From assembly GCF_024347435.1 (NCBI RefSeq), contig NZ_AP025481.1:744001-808000 (forward strand): a stretch of DNA of 64,000 nt, read 5' to 3'. The notes beneath the pieces are model-generated. The model did not search any database and was not told the origin of the DNA. It worked only from the letters and a program-made list of their open reading frames with translations. This document shows, piece by piece, positions 53,692 through 63,056 of this stretch. Both the position numbers and the translations under genes were made by a program. Positions within the stretch are counted from its first letter, which is position 1. Each line of letters opens with the position of its first letter. The DNA is from Vibrio cyclitrophicus. Its GTDB lineage: Bacteria; Pseudomonadota; Gammaproteobacteria; Enterobacterales; Vibrionaceae.

Positions 53692-54008
53692 ATTAAGAAC
53701 CTCTTATAGAACAATTAAAGAAATATAAAGTTCTATGCTCTCACCTATATATATGAATTAAAGAGAGTTAACACTCATATAAATGAAACAAATTGAGTAC
53801 AGTAATAATTTGTGACTTCTGTTTATTTACATATTACTCAGCCGACAAACTCAAAGTAACGCAGAGCAATGGTAAATAATGGCACAAGTGCGAAACAGGT
53901 GACATGAATAATGATTGAGTTGTTAAATAAGTGGGCTAGAAGGCAGGTTGTTCGGTGGTATATCTGAAACGAAAAAACCAGCCACTAGGACTGGTTTTTT
54001 CTGAAGAT
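53692..54008. other. Chemoreceptor promoter region and end of tRNA array 2
   Basis: The 317 bp hold the terminator of tRNA array 2 and AT-rich DNA that should contain the chemoreceptor promoter. I see nothing else. Confidence 0.5.
53976..54000 (-). terminator. Terminator of tRNA array 2
   Basis: AAAACCAG / CTGGTTTT stem with a 9-base loop, flanked by A/T runs on both sides. It is only 9 bp past the last tRNA-Cys. Confidence 0.75.
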
Positions 54009-54082
54009 TGGAGGCGCCTCCCGGAGTCGAACCGAGGTCCACGGATTTGCAATCCGCTGCATAGCCACTCTGCCAAGGCGCC
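54009..54082 (-). tRNA. tRNA-Cys(GCA)
   Basis: Same 74-nt gene as in array 1. Last tRNA of array 2 in transcription order. Confidence 0.97.
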
Positions 54083-54143
54083 TTCAATGAGTGTTTTAAG
54101 AGAACTACTCTGTGATTTCTACCAAAAGTAGCAATCAAATAGA

Positions 54144-54230
54144 TGGTGCCCCGGGCCGGACTTGAACCGGCACAGCGCGAACGCCGAGGGATTTTAAATC
54201 CCTTGTGTCTACCAATTCCACCACCAGGGC
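54144..54230 (-). tRNA. tRNA-Leu(TAA)
   Basis: 87-nt tRNA, same as in array 1, with a long variable arm. Confidence 0.97.
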
Positions 54231-54309
54231 ACGCAATTCTTTATTGCGATGCCGATTACTGAAAAGTAAAACACCATCTTAATGTCAAATGAATCAACAT
54301 TACAAAATT

Positions 54310-54385
54310 TGGAGCGATACATCGGGTTCGAACCGATGACCTCAACCTTGGCAAGGTTGCGCTCTACCAACTGAGCTAGTATCGC
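54310..54385 (-). tRNA. tRNA-Gly(GCC)
   Basis: 76-nt tRNA, same as in array 1. Confidence 0.97.
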
Positions 54386-54435
54386 ATTGTCATTCTTCTG
54401 CTCATCCCTTTGTCTAAACAAAAAGAAGAAGAGAA

Positions 54436-54509
54436 TGGAGGCGCCTCCCGGAGTCGAACCGAGGTCCACGGATTTGCAATCCGCTGCATAGCCACTCTGC
54501 CAAGGCGCC
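54436..54509 (-). tRNA. tRNA-Cys(GCA)
   Basis: First tRNA of array 2 in transcription order, 74 nt, anticodon GCA. Confidence 0.97.
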
Positions 54510-54564
54510 TTCTTACATCAACACTTTAGGGAGTTAAATAAGCTACCCCTGTGTTCGGGTGCTT

Positions 54565-54592
54565 ACTTTACGGATTGAGGGAAGATAGTCAA
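54565..54592 (-). promoter_or_regulatory. Sigma-70 promoter of tRNA array 2
   Basis: On the minus strand TTGACT and TAAAGT are spaced by 16 bp, then a G/C-rich stretch (AAGCACCCG) follows the -10 box, as in stringently controlled promoters. Confidence 0.75.
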
Positions 54593-54706
54593 ACAAAAAA
54601 GTGAATTTAAATTCCGTTTGCTGACATTTAAATCAAATTGCTGCATGTTCGATCTCTTGAGTCAAAAAACACACAGCAAAAGGGATTTAATTGGAGTGAT
54701 CGAACG

Positions 54707-56152
54707 CTACCACTTTTTCATAAAACGGCCAACAAGGCTTGGGTGGTAAGCCCAACAATGGTCAAACATGGTCATAAGTTGTGGGTTGCCGTACTTAGAT
54801 AGGCTTACCGCGTGGAAACGGTTTTTGTGCTCTTTCAATTTTTCGACTTGAGCAATCATTTCGTCAGATTGTTTTGGTGCAATAAAATCAGAAAGCACAA
54901 TCAAATCTGCGTTCTTGTATTTATCTCCGGTCATCAAATCAATTGACTTCATCAAAACAGGTTCTAGATCAGTACCACCGTGGAATGAGTAGCTTAAGAA
55001 GTCACTCGCTTCACGTAAACCATCTTGTTTTGTTAACTCATAGGTAATCTGCTCAGAAGAAAACAGAATCACGTAACAGTCTCGCTCTTCCGCGAGAGCG
55101 ATTTGCATCAGGGCATAAGCCATTGCTTTGGCAGATTGCTCTGGAAATCCACTCATTGAACCTGAAGCATCCACACAAACGATGAACGGTCCTTTTTCAA
55201 TATCGATATTCTTACTATCTGGCTTTTGCGCTTTCACTTTGCGTAAAGTACGAGATTTACCTTGAGATCGATAACTCAGTAAGCGCTTGTCCGCCAGATG
55301 TTTATAAAAGATAACTTCGAGCTCAGGATAAGCTAAGAACATAGTTTCGTTTGGTAGCATCTTGTTCAAGTCATCACTCTCGTGAATCCCGACAATATCA
55401 TCTACCGCTTCATCGCTTTTCTCTTCAACCATCTGTAGCTCTTCTACAGGGGCTTTGTGTAGCGAAGGATCGTCTTCCTCACCCGCCATACGGCCGAGTT
55501 TTTCAGCTATTTCTTGCAGGCCTTTATGTTTATTTAAGAACTCTGCATGACGCTTCATTACGGTTAGGTCAGTTTTACTCAACTTAGCTGAAGCCATATC
55601 CCACAAGCGCCCTACGCTGCCTTCATCACCTGACTCAGTCACTTTGTCCATGTTCTTCATGGTTTCCATGCGCTGATAAAGATCCGCTAAGACTTTTTCT
55701 TTGCTTGTTTCAAGTTCGGTTACTTGAGCTTGCTTAATGGCTTCAGATAACGACTGATACCATTGATCACAAAAGTAATGTGGAAACATAGCGTTATAAA
55801 CGCCTTTGTTGTTTTCCATTAAACGTCGTGCTTGTAGATAGAACGCAGAGTGCCACTCCAACTTTTTGATGACTCCGTCTATGTCATCAAAAAACTGGCC
55901 TTCATTCCAATAAATCACTTCTTGATAAAGTGCTATTTCCTCTTGGAAGCGGTCGGTCTCACACACTTTGGTCACGCGTTTTTTCACTTTTCCGCGCCAT
56001 TTAACTAAATGGTTTTTTACCGATGTTTTGACGCCTTTGTTCTCAGCAGCCATCATAACTTGAGAACGAGCGATGAGATCATTCATCGCCGTATCAATGA
56101 TGCCCGAATCAGCAACCATCAAAGCAAGGTTTAAGCCATCTGCTCCTAACAT
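54707..56152 (-). CDS. viaA: ViaA, VWA-domain partner of RavA
   Basis: The 481-residue protein has an alpha-helical N-terminal part and a C-terminal VWA domain. The MIDAS motif is VCVDASGSMSG (DxSxS), with Thr in FHGGTDLEPVL and Asp in VLSDFIAP. ViaA binds RavA and in E. coli the pair is linked to the respiratory chain and aminoglycoside sensitivity. It starts 12 bp past the ravA stop, so they are one operon. Length and motifs match E. coli ViaA (483). Confidence 0.93.
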   Translation of the reverse strand: MLGADGLNLALMVADSGIIDTAMNDLIARSQVMMAAENKGVKTSVKNHLVKWRGKVKKRVTKVCETDRFQEEIALYQEVIYWNEGQFFDDIDGVIKKLEWHSAFYLQARRLMENNKGVYNAMFPHYFCDQWYQSLSEAIKQAQVTELETSKEKVLADLYQRMETMKNMDKVTESGDEGSVGRLWDMASAKLSKTDLTVMKRHAEFLNKHKGLQEIAEKLGRMAGEEDDPSLHKAPVEELQMVEEKSDEAVDDIVGIHESDDLNKMLPNETMFLAYPELEVIFYKHLADKRLLSYRSQGKSRTLRKVKAQKPDSKNIDIEKGPFIVCVDASGSMSGFPEQSAKAMAYALMQIALAEERDCYVILFSSEQITYELTKQDGLREASDFLSYSFHGGTDLEPVLMKSIDLMTGDKYKNADLIVLSDFIAPKQSDEMIAQVEKLKEHKNRFHAVSLSKYGNPQLMTMFDHCWAYHPSLVGRFMKKW

Positions 56153-56164
56153 ACTTGTCTCCCC

Positions 56165-57820
56165 TTACTCGAAGTACTGACTCATGAACTTGATGCGTTG
56201 AGCGATCTTACTGCTCTTCACTTTTGTCGTTTCAAGGTCTTGAGTTACTGCTTGTAAGCTTGATTCCATCGCTTTTGGTAGCTCTGGATCAATGTAGTTA
56301 TGAGGTAATGCGTCGTGGAACTCGGTGCGGACTCTCTTTAACTTGAACTCAGCTTCAGTCAACTGTTCTAGTGCTCTCTCAGCGCCACTTAACCATTTGT
56401 TATACAATTCTTGATCTAACCCATCAGTCGTTACAACGCTAACCAACACAGAGCGGTTCGCAATATCTTTGATAACGAGCTGATTAGAGGCATCAAGATC
56501 CAACTTTAGACGACATAGATTTTTGTTTTCGTTGACGTAGCCGTAAATATCACCGTGCCCTTCTTTAAGAACACGGTCAAAATCATCTTTCGCCACGTAT
56601 ACCCAGCGGCTGTCACCTTTCTCTGATTCAGATACCGACATGTTGCTTTGCAGTAAGACCAGTTTCACTAAATTGTAAGCACTACCTACGCTGTACATCT
56701 TCGCGTTCTTAATATCATGTTGATACACGTCTTTACGTAACAAGCCACTGGTTGATTCCATCGATAACGAAACCGACAACGTCGATTCAACATCATCTTG
56801 AATTTCTTCTAGCTCTTCACGAGACATTTCGATTTGAGCTTTCGACTCTTGTTGGTCAAATGCTCGGTTAAGTGCGAAATCTTTTACAACACTACGAACC
56901 ACATCACGCGACTCTGGGCTATGCCATAAGCAATCTTGCAGGAGCATGATATCTAATGGATTCACGCTATCTCTGCCACTGAAGAACGCACTCGCTTTCA
57001 ACAGTTTGACGGCTTTCTTCCAGCGTCTGTCTGACACATACAGATCTGATTCTGAAGAGGAGCCTTGTTTCTTAACTGTCTCCTCAAGCATGGTTTTTAG
57101 TTCAAACAGCTTGTTGAAGGAATTATCTGTCAATTCCAACTTATCGAGTTCTTTCTGCCATTGGTGGTATTCAATGTCGGTAATCGCTAAACCTTTTGGA
57201 ATCACGGCTTCTTGAGATGTACCAGTCGTCAGCATTGATTTGAAATTTTGCTTGTTTTGAATACGGTTTACAAACACACGGACTAGCATCCGGTCATACA
57301 GCGCTTCTAAGCCACTATCTTCATCTGGAAGTTCGTTGGATGCCGAGACTAATAAACGCATCGGCACACGTTCAATGTCACTGCCGTTTTTGAATGTTTT
57401 CTCATTAACTACTGTAAGTAACGTATTTAGGATGGCAGGACCAGCTTTCCAGATCTCATCAAGAAATACGACTTGCGCGGTTGGCAAGTAACCCTCAGTC
57501 AGTCTTACGTAACGTCCGTTGTCTTTTAATTCTTGGATACTTAGCGGGCCAAACACTTCCTCTGGAGTAGAGAAACGCGTCATCAGATATTCGAAGTAGC
57601 TGCTGTTGTCAAAAGCCTGTATGAGACGCTTAGCGATAAGGCTTTTTGCGATACCCGGAGGACCGAGTAAAAACACACTTTCACCCGCTAAAGCAGCCAG
57701 TAAACAAAGCTTAATCGTGTCTTCTCTTTCATAGACACCGTCAGACAGAGCTTGCGCTAATTTATTGATTCTTTCAGAGAGTAGCGCCTTGTCAGCATGT
57801 GAAGAAATAGAAGGGTTCAT
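56165..57820 (-). CDS. ravA: RavA, MoxR-family AAA+ ATPase
   Basis: The 551-residue ATPase has a Walker A FLLGPPGIAKSLIAKRL, a Walker B VVFLDEIWK, a sensor 1 Asn in LVSASNELPDEDS and the arginine-finger region GLEALYDRMLVRVF of the MoxR group. The C-terminal part is longer than in E. coli RavA (498 residues). RavA hexamers bind ViaA and the lysine decarboxylase LdcI. No ldcI is near. Confidence 0.93.
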   Translation of the reverse strand: MNPSISSHADKALLSERINKLAQALSDGVYEREDTIKLCLLAALAGESVFLLGPPGIAKSLIAKRLIQAFDNSSYFEYLMTRFSTPEEVFGPLSIQELKDNGRYVRLTEGYLPTAQVVFLDEIWKAGPAILNTLLTVVNEKTFKNGSDIERVPMRLLVSASNELPDEDSGLEALYDRMLVRVFVNRIQNKQNFKSMLTTGTSQEAVIPKGLAITDIEYHQWQKELDKLELTDNSFNKLFELKTMLEETVKKQGSSSESDLYVSDRRWKKAVKLLKASAFFSGRDSVNPLDIMLLQDCLWHSPESRDVVRSVVKDFALNRAFDQQESKAQIEMSREELEEIQDDVESTLSVSLSMESTSGLLRKDVYQHDIKNAKMYSVGSAYNLVKLVLLQSNMSVSESEKGDSRWVYVAKDDFDRVLKEGHGDIYGYVNENKNLCRLKLDLDASNQLVIKDIANRSVLVSVVTTDGLDQELYNKWLSGAERALEQLTEAEFKLKRVRTEFHDALPHNYIDPELPKAMESSLQAVTQDLETTKVKSSKIAQRIKFMSQYFE

Positions 57821-58108
57821 GCGTTACTCCGAAAATCTTTGAACAATTGAGAGTGTAGATATGTTTTTATACATTTGTTAGCACTTTGTTACAAGTGTAT
57901 TTTATTATTGAGTTGCATTTATATCAGATGGTTACGGTCGTAATTTTGGCGCAATCATAAATTCCAAATATGAGAGTAACCTCACGAACGGTGTGAAACT
58001 AAATCGGTAACTGAGCCTAAATTTTCTTTTATTTTCGACACCATAGACGTTAAGGTGGTGCACGTCTTCAGTAACGCGATAAATTGACAAGGAATGTGGC
58101 AAGACTGC

Positions 58109-58624
58109 ATGAGTAAAGTTATCCATCAATGGAAAAGTATTTCTCTAGTAGAAGAGAACGTGACGCTCCCTACGAACGTCGTGGTAAAGCATACAACAAT
58201 ACACCACCCTGGCGCGGCTGTTATTCTACCTATTACGTCGTCTGGAAAGATTATCCTCATTAACCAGTTTCGTCCTTCACTCAAAAAATGGCTATTAGAA
58301 CTACCAGCTGGAACGATGGAAGTTAATGAGACACCACTTGAATGTGCACAACGCGAGCTCGAAGAAGAAACAGGCTACAGTGCCAAATCATTCCAAAGCT
58401 TAGGGCAAGTTACCCCACTTGCAGGGTTCTGTGATGAGATACAACACCTATTCGTCGCAAAAGACCTCAATCATACGACTCGCTTTGAGTGTGATGAAGA
58501 TGAAGTAATAGAGGTCATCGAACTTAGCTTAAAAGAACTGCACGATAAAATTCGCTGCGATCAAATTACCGATACCAAAACCATCGCTTGTTTGAGCAAA
58601 GCACAACTATGTGGCTATTTATAA
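58109..58624 (+). CDS. NUDIX hydrolase (ADP-ribose pyrophosphatase-like)
   Basis: The 171-residue protein carries the full NUDIX box, GTMEVNETPLECAQRELEEETGY (split: G-x5-E-x7-REx2EEx-G), near residues 73-95. The context before it, VILPITSSGKIILINQFRPSLKKWLLELPAG, is typical of ADP-sugar pyrophosphatases (NudF-like). It cleaves a nucleoside diphosphate linked to a moiety X. The start is unsettled: ATG 58109 fits the family, while ATG 58094 lies directly after AAGGA. It is 17 bp before the aldolase, probably co-transcribed. Confidence 0.87.
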   Translation: MSKVIHQWKSISLVEENVTLPTNVVVKHTTIHHPGAAVILPITSSGKIILINQFRPSLKKWLLELPAGTMEVNETPLECAQRELEEETGYSAKSFQSLGQVTPLAGFCDEIQHLFVAKDLNHTTRFECDEDEVIEVIELSLKELHDKIRCDQITDTKTIACLSKAQLCGYL

Positions 58625-58641
58625 AACTCTAGGAGAGAAAC

Positions 58642-59646
58642 ATGGACTTTCGTTCTGATACCGTAACCAAACCTTCACAAGCTATGCGTGATGCAATGGC
58701 AAACGCAGATGTAGGTGACGATGTCTACGGAGATGACCCTACCGTAAATGAACTAGAGCAATGGGCCGCAACTGAAACAGGCTTTGAAGCTGCAATGTTC
58801 ACTTCTTCGGGTACTCAAGCCAACCTTCTCGGTTTAATGGCGCACTGTGAGCGTGGTGACGAGTATCTGTGTGGCCAACAAGCTCACAACTACAAATACG
58901 AAGCTGGCGGCGCTGCAGTATTAGGCTCTATTCAACCTCAACCAATAGAGAACAACCCGGACGGCACATTAGATTTTAAAAAGCTTGCTTCTGCGATTAA
59001 GCCAGACGACAGTCATTTTGCGCGCACTAAACTTCTGAGCCTAGAAAATACGATCAATGGTAAAGTGCTGCCAATGTCATATTTAGCTAACGCTCGTGAG
59101 TTCGTAAACCAATATGGTTTACAAATGCACTTGGATGGCGCTCGTGTATACAACGCGGCAGCCGCTTTAAATGTCCACGTGAAAGAAATCGCACAGCACT
59201 TCGACTCGATGACGATTTGTTTATCAAAAGGTTTAGGCGCTCCGATCGGCTCACTGCTATTGGGCAACAAAGAGTACATCGCTAAAGCACGTCGTCTGCG
59301 TAAGATGGTTGGTGGGGGTATGCGTCAAGCCGGTATTCTTGCCGCTGCAGGCAAAATGGCACTAACAGAAAATGTTGCTCAACTAAAAGTCGATCACGAG
59401 AACGCAAAAAATCTAGCGATTGGTCTAAGCAAGCTAGAAGGCTTCTCTGTCAATCCTGACTTCATTCAAACCAACATCGTGTTTGCTAAATTAGATGAGT
59501 CTGTTGATATTAACCGCATCGCAAGTGAGCTGAGTGAACAAGGCATTACAATGTCGCCAGGCAACCCTGTTCGCTTTGTCACCCATAGAGATATTAGCGC
59601 AGAAGATATCGTGACTTTCTTACAAAAATTGGAAAATGTACTTTAA
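58642..59646 (+). CDS. ltaE: Low-specificity L-threonine aldolase
   Basis: The 334-residue PLP enzyme splits L-threonine or L-allo-threonine into glycine and acetaldehyde. It starts MDFRSDTVTKPSQAMRDAM, a family hallmark, and has the PLP lysine in CLSKGLGAPIGSLL and HLDGARVYNA (cofactor pocket). AGGAGAG lies before the start. It follows the NUDIX gene by 17 bp. A weak hairpin follows at 59684-59714. Confidence 0.93.
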   Translation: MDFRSDTVTKPSQAMRDAMANADVGDDVYGDDPTVNELEQWAATETGFEAAMFTSSGTQANLLGLMAHCERGDEYLCGQQAHNYKYEAGGAAVLGSIQPQPIENNPDGTLDFKKLASAIKPDDSHFARTKLLSLENTINGKVLPMSYLANAREFVNQYGLQMHLDGARVYNAAAALNVHVKEIAQHFDSMTICLSKGLGAPIGSLLLGNKEYIAKARRLRKMVGGGMRQAGILAAAGKMALTENVAQLKVDHENAKNLAIGLSKLEGFSVNPDFIQTNIVFAKLDESVDINRIASELSEQGITMSPGNPVRFVTHRDISAEDIVTFLQKLENVL

Positions 59647-59683
59647 CTTTAGGTTAATTTGTCATCGATAAACTATTAATGAT

Positions 59684-59714
59684 GAAGCTTCTCTTCAAAG
59701 GGGAGCCTTTTTTC
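59684..59714 (+). terminator. Likely terminator after ltaE
   Basis: AAGCTTCTC / GGGGAGCCTT form an imperfect stem with G-U pairs, followed by TTTTTT. It lies about 40 bp past the ltaE stop. Confidence 0.55.
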
Positions 59715-60466
59715 GTCTTAAAAAGAGTCATCAACCGTTCCTATAAGGAAAATAACACCTTTACACCAGCCTCAATGTCTTAAAAAACACCACATTAACG
59801 CCAACAAAACTAAATCTCGTTTTGTCCTATATAAATATCTTTAATAAATCATCCAAACATAGCAGGGTGACCTTTCCTCCCAAATTCAAGCGATATCCCG
59901 TGCGTTAAATAGAGTTAGGCTGGTGATGAAAAAAACCAAAATATGCATTCAGAACAACTTCGCTATATTTAATTGTCATTCGTACGGTAATTAGCGGTTA
60001 ACATATTGCATTTATAAGATGTATTTTAAGGTGTTAATTTAAATAGAAAATAATTTTCAATTTCTAATAATTCATCATCCTTCATTGCTATTTCACTTCG
60101 CTCCATTGGATTTATCTACAAACATTTTAGACGTTGTATTTATTTTTTAGGACCATCACGTTAATAGAGTTATTTAGGTAAAGTCACCATAATCTAAGAC
60201 TTTAAACAAACGCGTAGACCATAGTTTAAATTTTATCAATTCAATAAAAATTCTCAATCAAACTGGTACTTAGGTAAATTCTATGTATCTAATTGAATAT
60301 GAAATTGTTATCTAAATTTTTGTATCACTCTTCCAACTCAAAATCATACGAAATCTCATACTTCTGAATAATAATCAACTTTTTTTACTACTTCGCCATT
60401 TTTTGTAGCTCTTATAGTTTTGTTAACCAAGCAACACGTTACATTCGATTAGGGAGAGGTGAGCTT
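59715..60466. promoter_or_regulatory. AT-rich region upstream of the fimbrial operon
   Basis: About 750 bp of strongly AT-rich DNA has no open reading frame worth calling on either strand. Such regions before fimbrial operons often contain H-NS targets and complex promoters. I see no inverted repeats of recombinase type, so phase variation by inversion is not evident. Confidence 0.5.
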
Positions 60467-60976
60467 ATGTACAAAGTATGTTGGTTTCTTCATAGCCTCA
60501 CTCTCTCCACGTTAATTTTGGGGTTGTCACTTTCATTTAATGTCAGCGCCAATACTTTAACGTTAGGAATTAACGACAAGATCAAAGATCGATGCGAAAT
60601 AAATTTTTTCTCTGGCAACGTTATGAAATTTACCGAACATCTCGATGTTCAATCGTTACCTTTTAATGTGTATTGTAACCGCCCATTGGGTATAACGATT
60701 AACTCCAAATACGGTGGCCTAAAATATCAACAACAAGGCGTTGATATTATTGAAACTTATAATTTGTCATTACAAATAGATGAGCTTCGTCTTAACGAAA
60801 GTCGACACAGCAGTCAACTCTTATCACCTGTAATGATAGACAGTTCTGGTGTAATTCCTTTCTCTCAACAAGGGAGCCTTAGGGTTGCACTTGAAAATAG
60901 CTTGCACTTCGCAGGTTATTATAAAGACGTGATTGAAATCGAAGTTTATCCCTCGATTCATAGCGTGACAAAGTAA
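60467..60976 (+). CDS. Minor pilin-like / spore-coat-U-like exported protein
   Basis: The 169-residue protein has a signal peptide (residues 1-29, ending NVSAN) and a beta-rich mature part with two Cys, DRCEINFF and VYCNRPLG, spaced as in chaperone-usher pilins, which form one disulfide. Strands such as LSLQIDELRLN fit an Ig-like fold. It is the first gene of the fimbrial operon, with GGGAGAGG before the start, and is 77 bp before the main pilin. It could be a minor subunit or a tip adhesin partner; no known name applies. Confidence 0.7.
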   Translation: MYKVCWFLHSLTLSTLILGLSLSFNVSANTLTLGINDKIKDRCEINFFSGNVMKFTEHLDVQSLPFNVYCNRPLGITINSKYGGLKYQQQGVDIIETYNLSLQIDELRLNESRHSSQLLSPVMIDSSGVIPFSQQGSLRVALENSLHFAGYYKDVIEIEVYPSIHSVTK

Positions 60977-61053
60977 GACCTCTGCAATGTATCTGCAGAA
61001 TAACAAATGCTCAGCAGTATTTGAGCCAATCATTTAAGATAAAGGAATTTCTA

Positions 61054-61551
61054 ATGAAAAAGCTAACAATCTACGCAGCAACAGCCACTGCTATTTTTGG
61101 TGCTCAAGTTCAAGCCGCTCCTGGTGACGTCCAGTTAGTTGGTTTTGTTTCACCTGTATGTGAAGTTACCGGCCTTTCAACACAACTCATGGACTTTGGT
61201 AACGTGTCTCAAATTCAAAACATTTCTGTTGGCGGTCTGAACATGAAGTGTAATGACGTCGATGGTGCAACTGTGACACTAACAAGTGCTGAAGGTGGTC
61301 TAGAGTCAGACGATAGCGAAGACTACGCTCTTACCTACGATGCAACATTTAGCCCTTCGGGCCTAGCTCCTTTCACACTTAATGCTCCTGGGGGCCCAGG
61401 TCAAAATGATGTTTCAGTGAGTAACTCTTATGGTGGTTCTGGTGCATTAGCTACTGGTGTTGCCGCGACCATTGATATTGTTACGACAGAAACCTCGCCA
61501 TGGGCAGGTGGCTACTCAGATACATTAACCGTAAATATTACCTCAAATTAG
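61054..61551 (+). CDS. Major fimbrial subunit (spore coat U/DUF4402-like pilin)
   Basis: The 165-residue secreted protein has a signal peptide MKKLTIYAATATAIFGAQVQA and a mature domain starting APGDVQLVGFVSPVCEVTG. Two Cys (CEVTG and MKCND) likely form the pilin disulfide. The sequence ends in a beta strand, DTLTVNITSN, expected for a chaperone-usher subunit. I use ATG 61054, with AAAGGA seven bases upstream; the longer frame starts with a TTG. A 12-bp perfect hairpin follows, typical after major pilin genes. Confidence 0.82.
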   Translation: MKKLTIYAATATAIFGAQVQAAPGDVQLVGFVSPVCEVTGLSTQLMDFGNVSQIQNISVGGLNMKCNDVDGATVTLTSAEGGLESDDSEDYALTYDATFSPSGLAPFTLNAPGGPGQNDVSVSNSYGGSGALATGVAATIDIVTTETSPWAGGYSDTLTVNITSN

Positions 61552-61559
61552 AGGTCAGT

Positions 61560-61590
61560 AAGTCGGAGGCCACTAGTTGGCCTCCGACTT
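61560..61590 (+). other. Strong hairpin after the pilin gene
   Basis: AAGTCGGAGGCC / GGCCTCCGACTT pair perfectly over 12 bp (13 with the closing A-T) around a short loop, 9 bp past the pilin stop. No T-run follows, so it is more likely an mRNA-stabilising or partial attenuating hairpin that raises pilin over the genes downstream. Confidence 0.75.
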
Positions 61591-61641
61591 AATCTGAATC
61601 TTAAACCTTACCGACATAAGTTTAGTTTGGAGCTCCTCGAT

Positions 61642-62367
61642 ATGTATAAATGGATCATGCAGAAATGGATTGTTCTTCTTTTATTGTCATTTACGTGTTT
61701 ATCTGCCCATGCGTTCAAGGTAGAGCCGATGTCTATGGAAATGACACCGCTTGGTAAAAGGGCTCAAATGACAATGAGAGTGGATAATTCATCTACCGAA
61801 CCACTAACAGTGGAATTGTCTCCAGTATTTATGACGATGAACGAATACGGGAAAGAAACTACGACGCCTGCAGATGACGAGCTATTAGTAATTCCGGTGA
61901 CCGCGATTATTGAGCCTGGACGATCGCAATCAATTATGGTGCGATATTTAGGTGATCCTTCCATCACAGAATCAAAAGCGTATCGTATCGCTGTTAAACA
62001 GGTGAAGGTAGAGAGAGCGAGTAGCAACCAAGGACAAGTAAGTCTCTTGCTTCAGTTTAATACGCTGATCAACGTACGACCACAAAACACGACTTCTCAG
62101 TTAGAGATAAAAAGTATCGAGCAAAATGACAAGAACAACAAATGGGTTCTAGAAGTGCTTAACAGTGGTAATAGTTATGGTCGATTAACGAATACAACAT
62201 GGAAAGTATCAGACGGTACACACTCAACGTATTTGAAAGGCGTAGAAATCGCCAAGCGCATTCCAGGAACTTTAGTGCTTCCGTATTCCACGCGTTTTTT
62301 TGAAATGATGCCACTTAAAAATTATGACTTTAAGACCCTATCGATTGAAATAGAACAGGATCAGTAG
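61642..62367 (+). CDS. Fimbrial periplasmic chaperone 1
   Basis: The 241-residue exported protein has a signal (WIVLLLLSFTCLSAHA) and the two-domain PapD-like chaperone fold. MSMEMTPLGKRAQMTMRVDNSSTEPLTVEL and EPGRSQSIMVRYLG contain the N-domain strands and the conserved donor-strand surface, followed by KAYRIAVKQV. The start is ATG 61642, with GGAG 9-10 bases upstream; the frame to 61627 starts with TTG. It keeps pilins folded in the periplasm before the usher. Confidence 0.85.
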   Translation: MYKWIMQKWIVLLLLSFTCLSAHAFKVEPMSMEMTPLGKRAQMTMRVDNSSTEPLTVELSPVFMTMNEYGKETTTPADDELLVIPVTAIIEPGRSQSIMVRYLGDPSITESKAYRIAVKQVKVERASSNQGQVSLLLQFNTLINVRPQNTTSQLEIKSIEQNDKNNKWVLEVLNSGNSYGRLTNTTWKVSDGTHSTYLKGVEIAKRIPGTLVLPYSTRFFEMMPLKNYDFKTLSIEIEQDQ

Positions 62368-62369
62368 TG

Positions 62370-63056
62370 ATGAGACGTTGTATTTTCGGAGGGCTCGTTT
62401 ATTGCTTTTTATGTGCACAGACGTTTGGCATAACACTATTTCCAACCGTCATTGAGCTCAACACTGATCATAGAGCAACATCACAGCTGGTTGTGACTAA
62501 TAATTCGACACAGACTCTCCCTCTTGAAGCCAACGTTCGCCGTTTGAATTTTTTATCCGATGGCACATTTGAAACATCGGAACTGTCGAATGAAGAAATG
62601 TTTGTGTTTCCTCCGGCTGCAATGCTAGCACCTGGGGAGCGTCAAGTATTCCGTATACAATGGTTGGGCAATAGATTACTCAAAACGTCTCAGAGTTACT
62701 TCATTCGCTTTAGTACCGCGAATATTAGCCAGAACAACGCCAAATTTGATATGCCGACAGGTTTAGCTACGGGTATCAACTTACAAGTTCATTACAATGC
62801 GCTATTGCATATTCACTCTTCTTCGCTTGAGCCAGACGTGAAATTGCACATAGGTGAAAAAGGGCAACTCACATTGACCAATACAGGGACGCGGTTTACC
62901 TACACATCGTTACTTAATTTTACAGGGCTTGAATCTCAAAACCAAAAAGTACACGAAGCTTTAGGTGAACAATTTGTCCCACCGCGCTCAACTATAACTT
63001 TGCCTTCTTCTTTAAATCACTTACCAGTGGGCACTTACCATGGGTATGAAAACTAG
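62370..63056 (+). CDS. Fimbrial periplasmic chaperone 2 (divergent)
   Basis: The 228-residue exported protein has a signal ending QTFG and a PapD-like N-domain: ITLFPTVIELNTDHRATSQLVVTNNSTQTLPLEANVRRL, APGERQVFRIQWLG and KTSQSYFIRFSTANI. It differs clearly from chaperone 1, so it is an ancient second copy, perhaps for a different subunit. It follows at once on chaperone 1 (ATG 62370, or GTG 62367) and overlaps the usher gene by about 17 bp. Confidence 0.8.
   Translation: MRRCIFGGLVYCFLCAQTFGITLFPTVIELNTDHRATSQLVVTNNSTQTLPLEANVRRLNFLSDGTFETSELSNEEMFVFPPAAMLAPGERQVFRIQWLGNRLLKTSQSYFIRFSTANISQNNAKFDMPTGLATGINLQVHYNALLHIHSSSLEPDVKLHIGEKGQLTLTNTGTRFTYTSLLNFTGLESQNQKVHEALGEQFVPPRSTITLPSSLNHLPVGTYHGYEN

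Noticed and set aside
49759..54509. Integrated phage or island at the tRNA genes
   Set aside because: No integrase or attachment core was seen, and the sequence between the arrays holds only a lipase and a chemoreceptor. Duplication of the array explains the repeats.
57932..58129. 65-codon minus-strand frame before the NUDIX gene
   Set aside because: It overlaps the NUDIX start region, lacks a ribosome site and shows no family pattern.
59715..60466. Invertible promoter element before the fimbrial operon
   Set aside because: No pair of inverted repeats and no recombinase gene could be found by eye.
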